Shown one piece after another: positions 1 through 11,277 of a DNA stretch of 64,000 bases; position 1 is the first letter of the stretch, and the number at the start of each line of letters is the position of its first letter. The position numbers and the translations under genes were made by a program. The notes below the pieces were generated by a model that was not told the origin of the DNA, ran no database searches, and saw only the letters and a list, made by a program, of their open reading frames with translations. The stretch covers positions 2,426,096 to 2,490,095 of the forward strand of contig OY725499.1 of assembly GCA_963281255.1 (NCBI GenBank), read 5' to 3'. The DNA comes from Aphrocallistes beatrix (lineage: Eukaryota; Porifera; Hexactinellida; Sceptrulophora; Aphrocallistidae).

Positions 1-153
1 ACCAGTATATAAATATGGTGTCAAAGTACCCATATCCGTAGTAGAAAATGACCAAATATGTCACAAATATAACCTATTGCGCAACCATATGGTAACTAAT
101 CTAAATTTTAACTACGGATATGGGTACTTTGACCATATTTATATATGCTGGTA
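1..153. repeat. Short inverted-repeat (foldback) element
   Basis: Bases 1-42 and about 112-153 are near-perfect reverse complements around a roughly 70-bp centre; the outer ends read ACCAGTATATAAATATGG and its complement. The internal motif (CGGATATGGGTACTTTGACC) recurs in diverged form at 22240-22310 and inside the long palindrome at 18128-18964, so this is a dispersed family. There is no coding content. The left end touches the window edge, so the element may be longer. Confidence 0.7.
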
Positions 154-748
154 ATACATTCCTAAGTTCTATTGTGCTTTGTTAATGATTTAAGGCAGCT
201 CATGTATTAGTTCAACCATCTTCTACCGTGAGGCCTTATATACAGTAGGCTATGAAAATACATGTATTAAAAATGACAAGGTGTTAGCGCCTATACGTAT
301 TGCCTTCCAATTTGTCTGTTTCCCACATTTTTGAGACGAATGTGATGATTTCATTTAGGATAGTTTCGTCTGGAAATGTATATCTACTTGTAGATTTCAA
401 GAAATAATCGACTATAGTATTTTCCTTTTATAGATAAAGTAACGCGATGGATTACGAACAGTAATATTTCGAACCCTCTCAGATTGAGAATCCTTTGCAT
501 TGTTTCTGCTGAGAATTTTTATAGATAGACGTAATTCAAATCTCTTTCGTAGCCAAAATATCCAGATTTTGTCAGATCGCCCGAAGTTAGGGGCATTAAA
601 TCGTATGTGCAATTAAATTATCATAACATTTCACAAACGACTTGAGAATTCATTTGACACTCATTTTTTGTATCCTCGCAGGTCACGCTAGTTTTGACAA
701 CAAACTGATCAGACGAGTTAATTAACAAACAAAACATGTAGACTCGAC

Positions 749-857
749 TTAACTGTAGAATGCCCAGCTTTATATGGCTTCAGTGCCATAGAAAATGGCT
801 GGGAGACATCCGCGATATCGGGGATACTGTATCCCCACTGGGCATTTTACGGTTAAT
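749..857. repeat. Three-hairpin MITE-like element, copy 1
   Basis: An element of about 105 bp closed by an outer stem (GTAGAATGCCCAG at 755 pairing with CTGGGCATTTTAC near 838-850). It encloses two further hairpins: ATGGC...GCCAT at about 774-789, and GGGGATACTGTATCCCC at 820-836. A second copy lies at 4850-4957. It has no coding potential. The folded form is cloverleaf-like, but there is no tRNA box or anticodon arm. Confidence 0.75.
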
Positions 858-1156
858 TAAATAACCAACACAATTCAACTTGGAAAATGGAGGTCATGAA
901 AGAATGTGTACTCAAAACTACTCATTACTAGTAGTTCTTAATATGTAATCCTGACTTGTCAATATTTTAGTGGTATGTTCATTCGAATTCCGATTACTCG
1001 ACTGTTATTAATGTAAGCATCACATATCATTTTGATACTGTCATGTCCGAGCAAGTAAACAGTACTACGTGTACTTATATAAAACGCGGCTTTGCCGGCC
1101 CCTTGCAAGTCCCGGGTCCTGGGTACTTTGCTCCCCTCTCTCGCCGGCTTTGATCT

Positions 1157-1305
1157 TAACCACCATTTTAATTTTTTCTGGTGGCTAATAGCCACCAAAT
1201 TCTAAATACGCTATATAAATAGACCAGAATTTCATAAAATTTGGTGGCTTCGTTAGCCACCATGCTGGGGAATCTGGTGGCTTTCGCCACCAAACAACCA
1301 GACTT
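1157..1305. repeat. Cluster of GGTGGC/GCCACC hairpins
   Basis: Three hairpins with the same stem follow each other: TGGTGGCTAATAGCCACCA at 1179-1197, a second at 1242-1262 with a TTCGTT-type loop, and TGGTGGCTTTCGCCACCA at 1275-1292. The stretches between them are themselves partly inverted (GCCACCAAATTC against GAATTTCATAAAATTTGGTGGC). There is no coding content. This is probably a foldback mobile element; the function is unknown. Confidence 0.6.
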
Positions 1306-1527
1306 GTCGAGCACTATCAGCAGCAGCCGTATTCACCAAGATCTTAAGCACTAAGATCAATCTTAAGACCAAGCTTAGTTATTCACTAAGAATTAAGATC
1401 AAACTTAAAAATAACGTTAAGGTTAATATGATTAGAATATAATATAGCATTATACTAATCAAATAAAAAGTAAAGTTACCCCCCGGATCCATGCTAATAT
1501 GTTCTCAGGGGGTTCACAATCTGGGTG

Positions 1528-1814
1528 AGGTACTAACTTCTATTTGTAATCCTTGTGCTATCAAGTATGACATTCTTGCCAAGTTTGAAACTCTCAGTGA
1601 GGATTCACAGGCAATAGTGGACTACGTGCAAGCTAAGCACAACAACGAATCTATAAATTTCCCAACTCAGGAGCCGCAAGTAGATTCTAAAAAGTGTAGG
1701 AAAGAGTTTGAAAAAATTCCTATTGATGTTAGAAATTCTCTTTATCAGATATTTAAAGAAGATTATCTTAGTTTCGGCTATCAGTACAATGAACTTGAAT
1801 ACTTGTTTTGTTAG
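1528..1814 (+). pseudogene. Duplicated 3' fragment of a carbohydrate sulfotransferase gene
   Basis: From TSICNPCAIKYDILAKFETL to the stop, this matches the last quarter of the intact sulfotransferase at 3019-4227, which lies in the opposite orientation. It covers the conserved C-terminal part of the fold (Cys-Asn-Pro-Cys, then KFETLSED). The PAPS-binding motifs are absent, so it cannot be active alone. The frame is still open, which implies a recent copy. Similarity begins abruptly at about 1528 and stops at the stop codon; neither the upstream sequence nor the 3' flank matches the intact gene. It could also be the last exon of a paralogue whose other exons were not found. Confidence 0.7.
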
Positions 1815-1899
1815 TATACCTATATCAAGTGACATTCTAAGCACACAATATTTTGGTACGAGTATTCTTTACCTTTGTGGCAGTAAATAATAAGCATAT

Positions 1900-2511
1900 C
1901 TTATTAAAATTCGATTAATGTGCCAGGCACAAAAACCTGATTTTTGGCATGTGGAGTCTGGAGGCTATGGCTCCACAAGTTCTGACCTCAGACAAAAAAA
2001 TTGACTCATCATGGAATTATGACATCATTGTCACCTTTTTTTTAATAATTAGACATTTCAGTTTTTCGGTCATAATTCAGCCATTTTATGTGATAGAAGG
2101 CTTAAATTTTAATAGAATATATATAATAATATTCTGCATATATGAGACAACTATCATCAAAAAATGATGATTCATCATTCTGTTATGATCTTATCATTAC
2201 GCATCAACAATTGACAAATTTTTGATTTTTCGAGTGATATCAATTATAACAGTAAGACAAAGTATTTAGATATGTTATCTCGCTTACAATTAATAATTAT
2301 CCCTTAAATGGCGCTAGTTTTTGCTCACTCAATTCCGGGTAAGTCATTTTGGTCGGGGAAACCTTAGAAGTGTGGGGTCTTTGCTATAAATAGAAGTGAC
2401 CCAGGTAATTTAAAGGTTTAATCAATGTGATTCTAGGTTCCCAAAGGACGCCTCTGGCGGACACAAAGTATCCACCAGTCGCGCAATGCAAGCAAGCGAT
2501 GCGCGCTTGTA
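1900..2511 (+). mobile_element. Helitron-like non-autonomous element, subfamily B
   Basis: The body (GATTTTTGGCATGTGGAG, then ATCATGGAATTATGACATCA) matches the element at 37100-37631 over several hundred bases. The right end is the family's GC-rich tail: a hairpin of the GGCGGACAC...GTGTCCGCC type, followed by GCGCAATGCAAGCAAGCGAT and GCGCGCTTGT. There is no open frame of note. The Helitron-like assignment is inferred from the one-sided hairpin terminus, the lack of inverted ends and the head-to-tail insertions seen elsewhere. Confidence 0.6.
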
Positions 2512-2565
2512 ACTCATAAAATGATCAAATTACTATTTTCAAAGTGTGAAAATCAGATTTTATAC

Positions 2566-2765
2566 ATGAAAATACCGGTATGGTGGAAATAGTTCGAACC
2601 AAAACTGGAAATAGTTCTACTTTCCAAAAAAGGAAATACGTAGTTCGAAAAATAAACACCATTAATCCTAATGATAAAAAGTCGAACTATTTCATAAATC
2701 CGCAATTCGAACTATTTCCTTTTCGAAAAGTCGAACCATTTCCGCATTACCAAAATACCCTATAT
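2566..2765. repeat. Palindromic MITE
   Basis: The left side GGTGGAAATAGTTCGAAC is mirrored by GTTCGAACTATTTCC-type sequence on the right (about 2700-2750), making a foldback of about 190 bp. A related start (GTGGTGGAAATAGTTCC) occurs at 5523. The 62-codon open frame inside it is a by-product of the repeat and is not a gene. Confidence 0.5.
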
Positions 2766-3018
2766 TAGCAGTTGAGAACTCGCTTTTAGCTCAAAATAAA
2801 TCTTTTTCAAATAGGTGTGAAAATATGTATATAAGTTTTATTCAAATACATACGTACATGTTCCGCGGCAAGTAAGAATATTCATAGTGGGTGCCGAACA
2901 TATCCATATTTATTTGTCAACATGCTACAAAATGTTATTATGTGTCAATGTGTCCATTTGATTCAAAATACGTATCTAAAAAGTCTATTATATACCATAA
3001 TGATAACAAACTTTATAA

Positions 3019-4227
3019 CTAACAAAATAAGTTTCTTAGCTCATTGTGCTGATAACCGAAAATGAGAAAATCCTCCCTAAATATCTGATAAAGAGAAGTT
3101 TTTACTTCAATTGGAATTTTTTCGAACTCTTTCCTACATTCTTTTGAATTTACCATAGGTTTTTGTTTTGGAAAGTTTATTGATTTATCGAATTCTTTAG
3201 TTTGCACGTAGTCCAGTATTGCTTGTGAATCCTCACTGAGAGTTTCAAACTTGGCAAGAATGTCATACTTGATAGCACAAGGATTACAAATGGAAGTGAT
3301 GGGTGCCCAGTGATAGTCTAACCTTTCTCTACCAAATGTTTTGCTCTGTGATATGACGTAATTCAGAAATTCCAGGAATGTTATGTTTAATTTATTCACT
3401 CCAGCATCCATCCTCTTTAACTGCAAAAGTTTGCTGCTGCTCAGATATGTTGATAAATTATTTTCTCCTCTCCTCAGCTCTGCTTTTATTTCTTCCATTT
3501 TATCGTTCGATATGTTATAAAAATAATTATCTTTTATTATCCTAGGCCCGATAGTTTCTTCATACCACTTTTGACCCTGAGTGAACTTATTTTTATAAGC
3601 TGATAACAAACGCTCGAATGGATTTCTTGTTATGATAAATTTAGTGTATGTTTGATAGCGTTTAGCTGTGATATTTAGTTCCAGGTTATTAACAAGAGAA
3701 ATGTTATTCCAAATTTGGTGTGAAGCCGGTATATAAGCTGTCTTAATTAGTGTATTGCTTCCCAACATTTTGATGAAAATATCAACCCATGTAGAAGAGC
3801 TTACTTTCTGTACCATGCACTGTAATAATTCGAACTTGTCATTGAATAGCACGTCATAGTATCCTATTCCCACATCATAGATGCCATTATTCAGGAGTGG
3901 TAATGCCTTGCAATATCTTTCCATCCTCATAAAACGTTCCAATAATCGTGCATGTTTGATATTGAGTGGATGAAGACCTTTTCCTCTCATTTTATTGCGA
4001 TATTCATCTATGAATTGGATTTCTTTACTCTTCATATTAATGTTTATTAATACTTCTTCATTCCATTTTCTTCTGTACTCCAACCACGGATTGGATTTGG
4101 TTTTGATTTGATTATTGAGTGCATCCCGAGATGGTTCGTTTAATTTTGTGATTGATTTGGGAATTAGTACTATTTGTGATAAGACTAGGAATATGGACAG
4201 AATCGATATAACAATCTTTATCTTCAT
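3019..4227 (-). CDS. Golgi carbohydrate sulfotransferase (Sulfotransfer_2, CHST-like)
   Basis: A 402-residue type II membrane protein that should transfer sulfate from PAPS to a glycan in the Golgi. Residues 5-23 form a hydrophobic signal anchor after a short basic N-terminus (MKIK). The 5'-phosphosulfate loop is at about K141-W147 (KVSSSTW), and the 3'-phosphate motif is R201-S209 within ITRNPFERLLSAY. The C-terminal HWAPI...CNPC...KFETL block is typical of the CHST8-14 group. Several N-glycosylation sequons are present (NIS 175, NIT 185, NIS 238, NIT 281), as expected for a lumenal domain. It is a single uninterrupted frame. The family is firm; the acceptor sugar (chondroitin, dermatan or other) cannot be read from sequence. 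Its C-terminal part is duplicated at 1528-1814. Confidence 0.88.
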   Translation of the reverse strand: MKIKIVISILSIFLVLSQIVLIPKSITKLNEPSRDALNNQIKTKSNPWLEYRRKWNEEVLININMKSKEIQFIDEYRNKMRGKGLHPLNIKHARLLERFMRMERYCKALPLLNNGIYDVGIGYYDVLFNDKFELLQCMVQKVSSSTWVDIFIKMLGSNTLIKTAYIPASHQIWNNISLVNNLELNITAKRYQTYTKFIITRNPFERLLSAYKNKFTQGQKWYEETIGPRIIKDNYFYNISNDKMEEIKAELRRGENNLSTYLSSSKLLQLKRMDAGVNKLNITFLEFLNYVISQSKTFGRERLDYHWAPITSICNPCAIKYDILAKFETLSEDSQAILDYVQTKEFDKSINFPKQKPMVNSKECRKEFEKIPIEVKTSLYQIFREDFLIFGYQHNELRNLFC

Positions 4228-4564
4228 TCTTTCAGTTTATTTACATAAATCAGGAGACCTACTTGACAATGGCATTTACCTCTATATATTACATTTTGGT
4301 TTCTGGCCTATTAATATTGAATTGAAGCCGTTTTTTTCTGGTCTGATGCTTTGTCAGTATATCAGTACTTCTCTGTACAATTGGAAACCTGAGTTTAGCC
4401 GAAATCTTTGTAAATGGTAGGGGAAATATAAAGTCATTATTACTAAGCTTTCATCATATTTTTTACCTCGAATACCCCATAAGGCTTTGTGAATATGGAA
4501 ACTCGATAGCATTTTTTATACAGGAGCTTTCAAAAATTCAATTTAATAAATTATATTGTTGTAG
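4228..4564. other. Interval between sulfotransferase and CCDC42-like gene
   Basis: AT-rich sequence with no recognised gene or repeat. It should contain the sulfotransferase promoter (minus strand) and may contain the missing first exon of the plus-strand coiled-coil gene, but I could not identify that exon. Confidence 0.4.
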
Positions 4565-7500
4565 CTGGAAGAAAAAAGAGACAAATTCGCAAACTACTTC
4601 AAAGAAGAGAAATGTCGCCAGCAGAGAGCCTTGGATAGGATTGAATTGACTCGTAAAGAGACTGAAATGAAAGTAAATGAGTTGTCAGAACTGGAGAAAG
4701 AGAAGGAGACACTGGAACTACAGTATGTTCTACTTTTCTATTATACTGTTGCTGTCCACCGTCACTATTTTTATTTTAAATATGTTTGTACATATTTAAC
4801 TATCTAGTTTTACATATACGCGTGCAGGAGAAGTGGATAAACGTAGTGCTTAACTGTAGAATGCCCAGCATTTATATGGCTTCAGTGCCATCGAAAATGG
4901 CTGGGAGACATCCGCGATATCGGGGACACTGTGTCCCCTCTGGGCATTCTACGTTAATACTGAGAAAATTCTTAAAAGTACGTATTGACCGAGTTCTACT
5001 GTACCAAACGTACAAGTCACTAAGCTGTAGGTTTTCAACAAGTGGGTTCCATCGATGCTTACTCCACTATCCTTGTTTCCATATTTAAAACTCTATATTT
5101 TAGAGTGTAATATGATCTTACAAGATAGCATCAGAGAATATTTGCTATCGGTTTTTGGTTTACCAAAAAGTATTTTCCAGTTTCTGATGAGGCTTTATAT
5201 TACTTTTTTTAAAGAAACAGGACACTACTGAAGAAAATTTCTGAACACCAAATTTATGAAAAATTTTTACAGCAAGCTGTTGATTGTATGCCTGATGGTA
5301 AGTAATGGTGAGTAGTGGGAGGGTACTCTTGTGTCTGATATATATCAGTAAACCCTCCTCGCTAATTCTAACATTCTGTACTTAGTGAAGTTGTCTGATT
5401 ATTTTTTCGCATTGACGAAATATTAATCTATGTTAGAATCAATCAATAATTCAATATAGACTTATCAGGAAATTTAGTGAAAAATCCTGTGGGATGGGAA
5501 TAGAAATTCCATTACCACGGCGTGTGGTGGAAATAGTTCCTCATAAACAAGGAAATATATTGAATATTTAAAATAATAGTACAACTGAGAAGGTCATTTG
5601 TGAAATTGTTCAGCTGTCAAATAGAAAATTATTCAACAAAATATATTTTCGAGAAACGGTTCGTATTAAAGGAAATGATTTAGATGAAAAAAGGGTCAAA
5701 GTGGTCGCCGGAATGAGACTTGATTTAAATAGTAAATATACTGACTGATCTCCGTTTGAAAAAGTATAAAACAAGGCACGAGTGCTGCAAGCGATAGTTC
5801 ATATATAGACGTATGGCATATATAGACGTGGGTATAAGGGGTTTCTGGTAGTTGTGGAGAATAGGGGATAGAACTGTTGCGTATGATTTTGAGACCAGTC
5901 ATTAACTAGCTAATACACCACTGACCATGACAATATCGCATGTTTGCAAATTTTGAGCTACATATAAGGAACAAACGAACTAACCAACAACAAGCTTGTT
6001 TTAATAGTTAAAGTTTTCAAAATAATCATTCATTTCCACGATAAAAATTATATTGCTCAACACCAATTGTTGTATCACTATAAATATCAACAGATAATTA
6101 TCGTTATCAACCACCAAGTCGAAAATTAATAGCTAGAATAGCAATGCCACATTGTATTGAACACAAAACAATTTAGCAAAGGCAAGTTGCAACGATAGAT
6201 TAATATATATATCCCCAAGATTTAAACATAGACAATGAAACATTGGATAACTAGTTAATGACTGGTCTCAAAATCATACGCAACAGAACTATACTAATCC
6301 TAAAAATCTCTCCCTATTACTTGCCGGTCTGGCATCCTGAATATACAATAAAAACATTTCTCTGATTCCACACTTCTTTATACTGTAATAGTGAAAAATT
6401 CAAGTGCACCCATTAGCGATTAGGGATGTAATGGTCGCAAGATTATTTAATTCCTCAGATGGAGAACCGTTGCTATCTCACTAGCAAAAACACTGTTATT
6501 TCTCAAAAATCAGTTAAGGAGATAAGTATTTTATCGGGTTGGGCCCATTTTTTACTTTAGTATAAATAATCATTTTATTTGTTCAAAAGGTGTCAGTTCT
6601 TAGTGTAACTTCTCTTCTAATAAAACGCTAGTAAGCTCCTGCACTCATGAGGCTACATCTTATGTCACTGAATTTTCAGGTTACATCGAACTGGTAGCTG
6701 ATACATATGTAGAAAGTCTGATACTGAAATACCAAACACTTAAAGACACACACACGTTTCTTGTAAATCGCTTGCAAGACCTAACCGAGAAGGTATTAAC
6801 TAATATATTTAGAGTAACCTTATTTCCAATCAAACACACTCTCTATACTCGTCATATGCGATTCTTAACTCCGGTATAACATTCTCGACTTGAAACGTAC
6901 GTTCTGGTCGCGGGTCTTCGATTTTCCAAACAAAAATACTCAGTTCTTAAGCAGAGTAAGCAACTGATCCGATTTACAAATATTTAAATTCGAAAATTTG
7001 ACCCTTGCTTACATCAATATCTACTTATTCCATCTTATAGATGAATGTGTCACCACACATGTTATTATTCCTATCATTTTAGTTGGAGAATAAACAATTA
7101 CAGATGGCAGTAAATTCTCAGTTTCACGACCAAGACATGTTGGTATGTTTTAGTGCAGCTTCTAGTTAGGATCAGCGTGTAACTCCCGTACTTACGTCTG
7201 TCTGCACATTTTTTATCTGTATAGAAATGACTACTACTCTAGATCAAAATATTTCTGTTCAGCTATTTTACGCATATGCACATACGTAGAAATGACTGAG
7301 GTTCTGTTCTCGACTTCTAAATATTAGGACTGTTAGTTTATTATTAGTAAATCTAATTTAGATGCATATTATTCCTTTAATAATGTTTAGGAAAAGAATA
7401 AAGCTCTTTCAGAAAATGTAGCTCTGTTAGATTCCGAAAAAGGAAGAAGCGCTATGATGGAACAACTGGTCCAAATGAAAGAGGAATACGCTAGAGAGCA

Positions 7501-10400
7501 GGCAAGAATTAGTAGCGTATCACGGTTTTATGAAACGTTCAATATGTAAAACATCCCACCTACTGGCGCCTTCTGTAGAACTGATTAATTTGCTCTTTCA
7601 AACGGCCCGAATGTGACTTGAAGTCTGTAACCTGGTCCAGGCTATTCCAGTCCGGACCCTGCTCCGTCGCCCAACCCCAACCCTGGGCAGACACCTGCCA
7701 CATGCCACTTGCCACCTGCCTCCCTCCCGGCATAGCTAGACCCAAAATGTTACTCGTACTTGTATAATTATTTCGATTAAACGATTCATAGAAACGAACT
7801 CTTGCTCAAGTCAAGCTTGCCATCAGCAACATTGGAGACATTTGCTATCAAGACAGATACTCTAGAAAGAAACCACAGAAGATGCCATTCTCCAAACAAC
7901 TAGATTTTATACAGGTAGTTTATTTAGATGCACGAAACGTTATTTGCCTCAATTTTGTTTCTTTTTTCTCTCTCTATCAAAAAAGTTAACATTTGTGAAT
8001 ATTTCTTTATCTATTCCAAAGGAACTATTTAAGGGCAAATTTTTGGCAAATGGGTCATTATTTCAAAATTGTTAAAAACACAATTTTCGTGGGAAAACAT
8101 GTTAAATTAGTATTTTGTTCCAACGATACCAAGAAGTTTTTTAACTAATTTTTTTAACTAATAACAGGCAATTTTGGGATTATTCAACGTAGTTTTGTAC
8201 CTTTTTTCTTCCTATTGGCTCAAAAGTACGATTTTACGAGGTCACATTTCTAAGTTATAGTGTTCTGTCACCTGATCCACCTCATAGCTGTGCTAATGAT
8301 ATTTTACAACTCTGAGGCCAGGGTTCTATCTTCACGGGGAATCGGAATAAGACCTAAACCATTCGAAGTAGGATTAAGACCTTAAATTGGAGGGAGAGCG
8401 AAAGTGAGCATTTTGGAGTGATTTGTATAATAAATTAGTGAAAGGGAGCATTTTAGGTTTGAAATAGTGTCCATTTGAGTGTGAAAGTGGCATTTTTATT
8501 CATTTTAGGTTTTATTCCTACTTCAAATTAGGTCTTATTCCGGCGACTCATCTTCACAGGTTAAACTATAATAATACCAATTCATTGTGAAAAAATTATC
8601 TGAAGTGTGAATAAACATTTAGGAAACTTGATTGGCACACATTTCAACTTATGCAACTGTGGAAGAATAACGCATGCTTGCAAGTACGGCTACCCTTGCC
8701 CACTCGCCTATATATATATATATATATTAGTACTTGTATTTACTAATTCTAGCGATACTAAGCATGTAAAAATTTATTTCGTTATTACCTAACATCCGGA
8801 ATGCTTGATCAATCCCCGTGTTGCTACATGGGTAAATTTATTATCAGTCGAGGAACGAAAGGAAGAATTTTCTAAAACAACTAGAACACTGCGAACCTAC
8901 GCGGACAAAGTTTATAATCCTGCTTGGAAATAATGAATATTCTTGGATGGAATACGATTCAGGCTAAAATGGTATGATGTGTACCATTTGTAACGTCTAT
9001 GATAAACCACCAGTCCAAGCGACAGGTGCATGGGTAGCAAGACTTATAAACAATTGGGTGAAAGCGAAAAGTTTGCTAATACAACATGAGAGATCTGAGA
9101 TTGGCATAGAGCAGCCATATACCATAATAGTGGAAGAGGATCATCATCAGTCTCAGTGCTAGCCCATATTATTCATTGATGGCTGATGAAAGTACAGATG
9201 TAGCATCGCGAGAAGGGTTGTCAGTATGTGCACGTTGGATAGAGGAGAATAAGCCAATATAACAAATTCTTGGTATTTTTCACGCGAAGGAGGTAAATGC
9301 TCAAGTGATCGCTTGTTACCTTCGCACTTTTCTTCAATAAAAATAATCGGTTTTAAAAGGATTAATGGACTCGGGTTTGATGGTACAAATACTATGTCGG
9401 GTCACAGAAGAGGTGTTCAAACGCTGCTTAGATTACCTGCACCAAACTCTATCTCGGTGCACTGTCGCTGCCATAAGCTTCAACTAGCTACTTTAAGTGC
9501 TGCATCAGAACATACAGTAGTGAAGAGTTAATCTGGAAAGCTTTCACTTTTCTCCAAAAAAAAGAAAAAGTTTAGCATTAAAAAAATATAAACATAGGGA
9601 AGCACTCATTTCAGAAGTTGGCCACTATACAAAGTATAGTCAGTAAACTAAACATATTCACTGTCTTCTCTTACAGAATTTGTGCATACTTAATATTCTA
9701 CAGTAAATTCGAATTTAACAGTTCCCAATAACACTTGTATGTAATAGTGTATAGTAATTTAAGTATGACGAAATTGATGTAATTTTGTTTGTTTAGCTTT
9801 TTATTTCAGTTTTGTACAAACAACTCGAACTGCTAAAATTTTGACTCAAAAAAAGAGATTATGCTAACTTTTGCTGCATTTCCAAACTTGGTATAAATAG
9901 CCACAATGGAACAAGGTTTCAGCAATATGAAATTAATAAAAACGAGGCTTCCCAGCCGATTGGGTGAGGAAACTTGATTGATGCCTATCCGAAGATAATT
10001 TAGAGGAATTACTGGAGATTTAAGGGAATGAAGAGAAAAATCAATTTGTGAGCCATGTTATGTTTTACCAGTAATAGAAACATTAGAAATTAAATTTTGA
10101 TGTTTAAAGGTTTTGTAATATTTTGGTAATTGAGTACATAATGATTTTCAAAACCTTACCCACCAAATTTAACATCTTCCTAGATAGAACCTTGGACGCC
10201 GTTCCAAGTTCATTGTAAGATCTCATGAGATCTGTGTTAAAATGTCCCTGCATGTTCATTGCTCTAATTGTACTATTTAGGATTTTATTTTGGACAAAGA
10301 AAAGACGTTGGCGCTTGCAATTACCTTAACGCAAGAGAGTGAGAAAGATGATGGCATCGATCCTCCAAGTACAAATACAATCCCATCCCCTTCAAAGTGA
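4565..10400 (+). CDS. CCDC42/CFAP73-family (DUF4200) ciliary coiled-coil protein, 5' exon not found
   Basis: Seven exons join in frame: 4565-4722, 5221-5297, 6680-6792, 7083-7142, 7391-7516, 7792-7914 and 10281-10400 (TGA). All junctions have GT and AG, and the phases agree (2, 1, 0, 0, 0, 0). The product is 258 residues plus an unseen N-terminus; the family is usually a little over 300. The first exon is strongly coiled-coil (LEEKRDKFANYFKEEKCRQQ). The second and third carry the DUF4200 hallmark of a coiled coil, then HQIYEKFLQQAVDCMPDGY and LKYQTL. CCDC42/CFAP73 proteins are structural components of motile cilia and flagella. The donor at 7517 (GTATCA) is weak; without it the frame stops at 7546-7548 after FYETFNM, so a short isoform is possible. 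The large last intron holds a dead hAT transposon. Family assignment is good; the choice among CCDC42, CFAP73 and CFAP100 is not settled. Confidence 0.75.
4850..4957. repeat. Three-hairpin MITE-like element, copy 2
   Basis: The same architecture as 749-857. The outer stem GTAGAATGCCCAG/CTGGGCATTCTAC is here fully paired, with an ATGGC/GCCAT hairpin and GGGGACACTGTGTCCCC at 4922-4938. It lies in the first intron of the CCDC42-like gene. Confidence 0.75.
5874..6285. repeat. MITE with a 36-bp perfect terminal inverted repeat
   Basis: The left end starts CTGTTGCGTATGATTTTGAG and continues identically through TAACTAG (36 bases). The right end at about 6250-6285 is its exact reverse complement. 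The roughly 340-bp centre is AT-rich and non-coding. Such perfect ends suggest recent activity. It lies in an intron of the CCDC42-like gene. Confidence 0.75.
8343..8548. repeat. Short MITE
   Basis: CGGAATAAGACCTAA at the left is mirrored by TTAGGTCTTATTCCG at the right, about 205 bp apart. Internal AGTAGGATTAAGACC and GGTTTTATTCCTACTT are also inverted. Non-coding; intronic. Confidence 0.6.
8810..10060 (+). mobile_element. Degraded hAT-superfamily transposase relic
   Basis: Broken pieces of one transposase can be read in order. A segment at about 8822-8930 encodes VATWVNLLSVEERKEEFSKT. A segment at 8974-9162 has a CTICNVYDKPPVQATGAWVA stretch. A segment at 9180-9530 has LMADESTDVASREGLSVCA and then GFDGTNTMSGHRRGVQ with VHCRCHKLQLA. 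A C-terminal piece at 9904-9985 reads TMEQGFSNMKLIKTRL. The DESTDV and DGTNTMSG blocks and the C-terminal dimerisation-like motif match hAT transposases of the DUF4371 or zinc-finger type. Multiple stops and frame changes make it inactive. It sits in the last intron of the CCDC42-like gene. Confidence 0.7.
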
Positions 10401-11277
10401 ATGCAACCTCATCTCTTAACACTTATCAGCTGAATGTATTGGACTATACCTAGTCGAGGTTTTCTAACTTATCTCATTTCAATATACATATATTATTAAG
10501 TCAATTAATTCTATATTACGCAAGTACAATTAGATTACTTGATACATTGATTGCACACTAAAGACATGCATTCTGAACACAAAGTACAGGAAATTTTCTA
10601 TATCAAACTAGTATATACCAAAGTGAAAATATGTCTCTGGAAAGATATTGAAACACGACAGTTCCAAACGGATACATACGTCTATATTTTAGGTCGATCA
10701 CGAGGATAGATCCGCTCAAAATTACTCAGCCGGTAAAAATCTGCGCTTACGACTGTAATATTCACTCGCCGTATTTTTTGTCGCTTACGCTCTGAAAACA
10801 GATGCAAAAACCGGAACAAAAATACAATAGTGTACATATACTACGTAGTATGTGCGTATACTTCATTGAGGTAACTTAAATTCAAGTAAAGCTGTAAATG
10901 GTTTTTATTTTGTTGTGCTGATCTGATATCTTGGCTCATTCTATATGAATTCTAATTCATAATTATGTAAATCACTCCTAAAAGTTTTCTAAATAAATAT
11001 TGGAGTGGCATTTCAAAGTTTTAATAATAGTTGAGTTATAGTATGTAATAATTGAAATGTACCCAATTGTACCTGATTCTATACGGATTTTAAAATACAT
11101 CTAGTTGTGTCCTAAATATAAATTTACGTCAAGCTCTATGATCAAAGGTCCATTCCGTTTCCGTATGCCTATTAGCTGCTACGTATATATGTACTGTTTT
11201 ATAGGTATATTTATTCTATAAATTAACTAACCTGCATTAAAGATTAGCTATTTGATTTGCACATTTCAGAAAGTTAA
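10401..11277. other. Intergenic region
   Basis: No coding signal or strong repeat is seen. The last bases (TTTGCACATTTCAG ending at 11269) form a good 3' splice acceptor 8 nt upstream of the ketohexokinase start, so an untranslated first exon or a trans-spliced leader site probably lies here. Confidence 0.4.

Noticed and set aside
412-612. 66-codon minus-strand open frame
   Set aside because: AT-rich, no recognisable motif, splice context or homology; expected by chance.
749-857. tRNA or other structured RNA gene in the three-hairpin element
   Set aside because: Cloverleaf-like, but no A/B box, no anticodon arm of correct size, and it is a dispersed repeat.
959-1198. 79-codon minus-strand frame with GC-rich middle
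   Set aside because: It runs into the GGTGGC hairpin cluster, so it is a repeat by-product.
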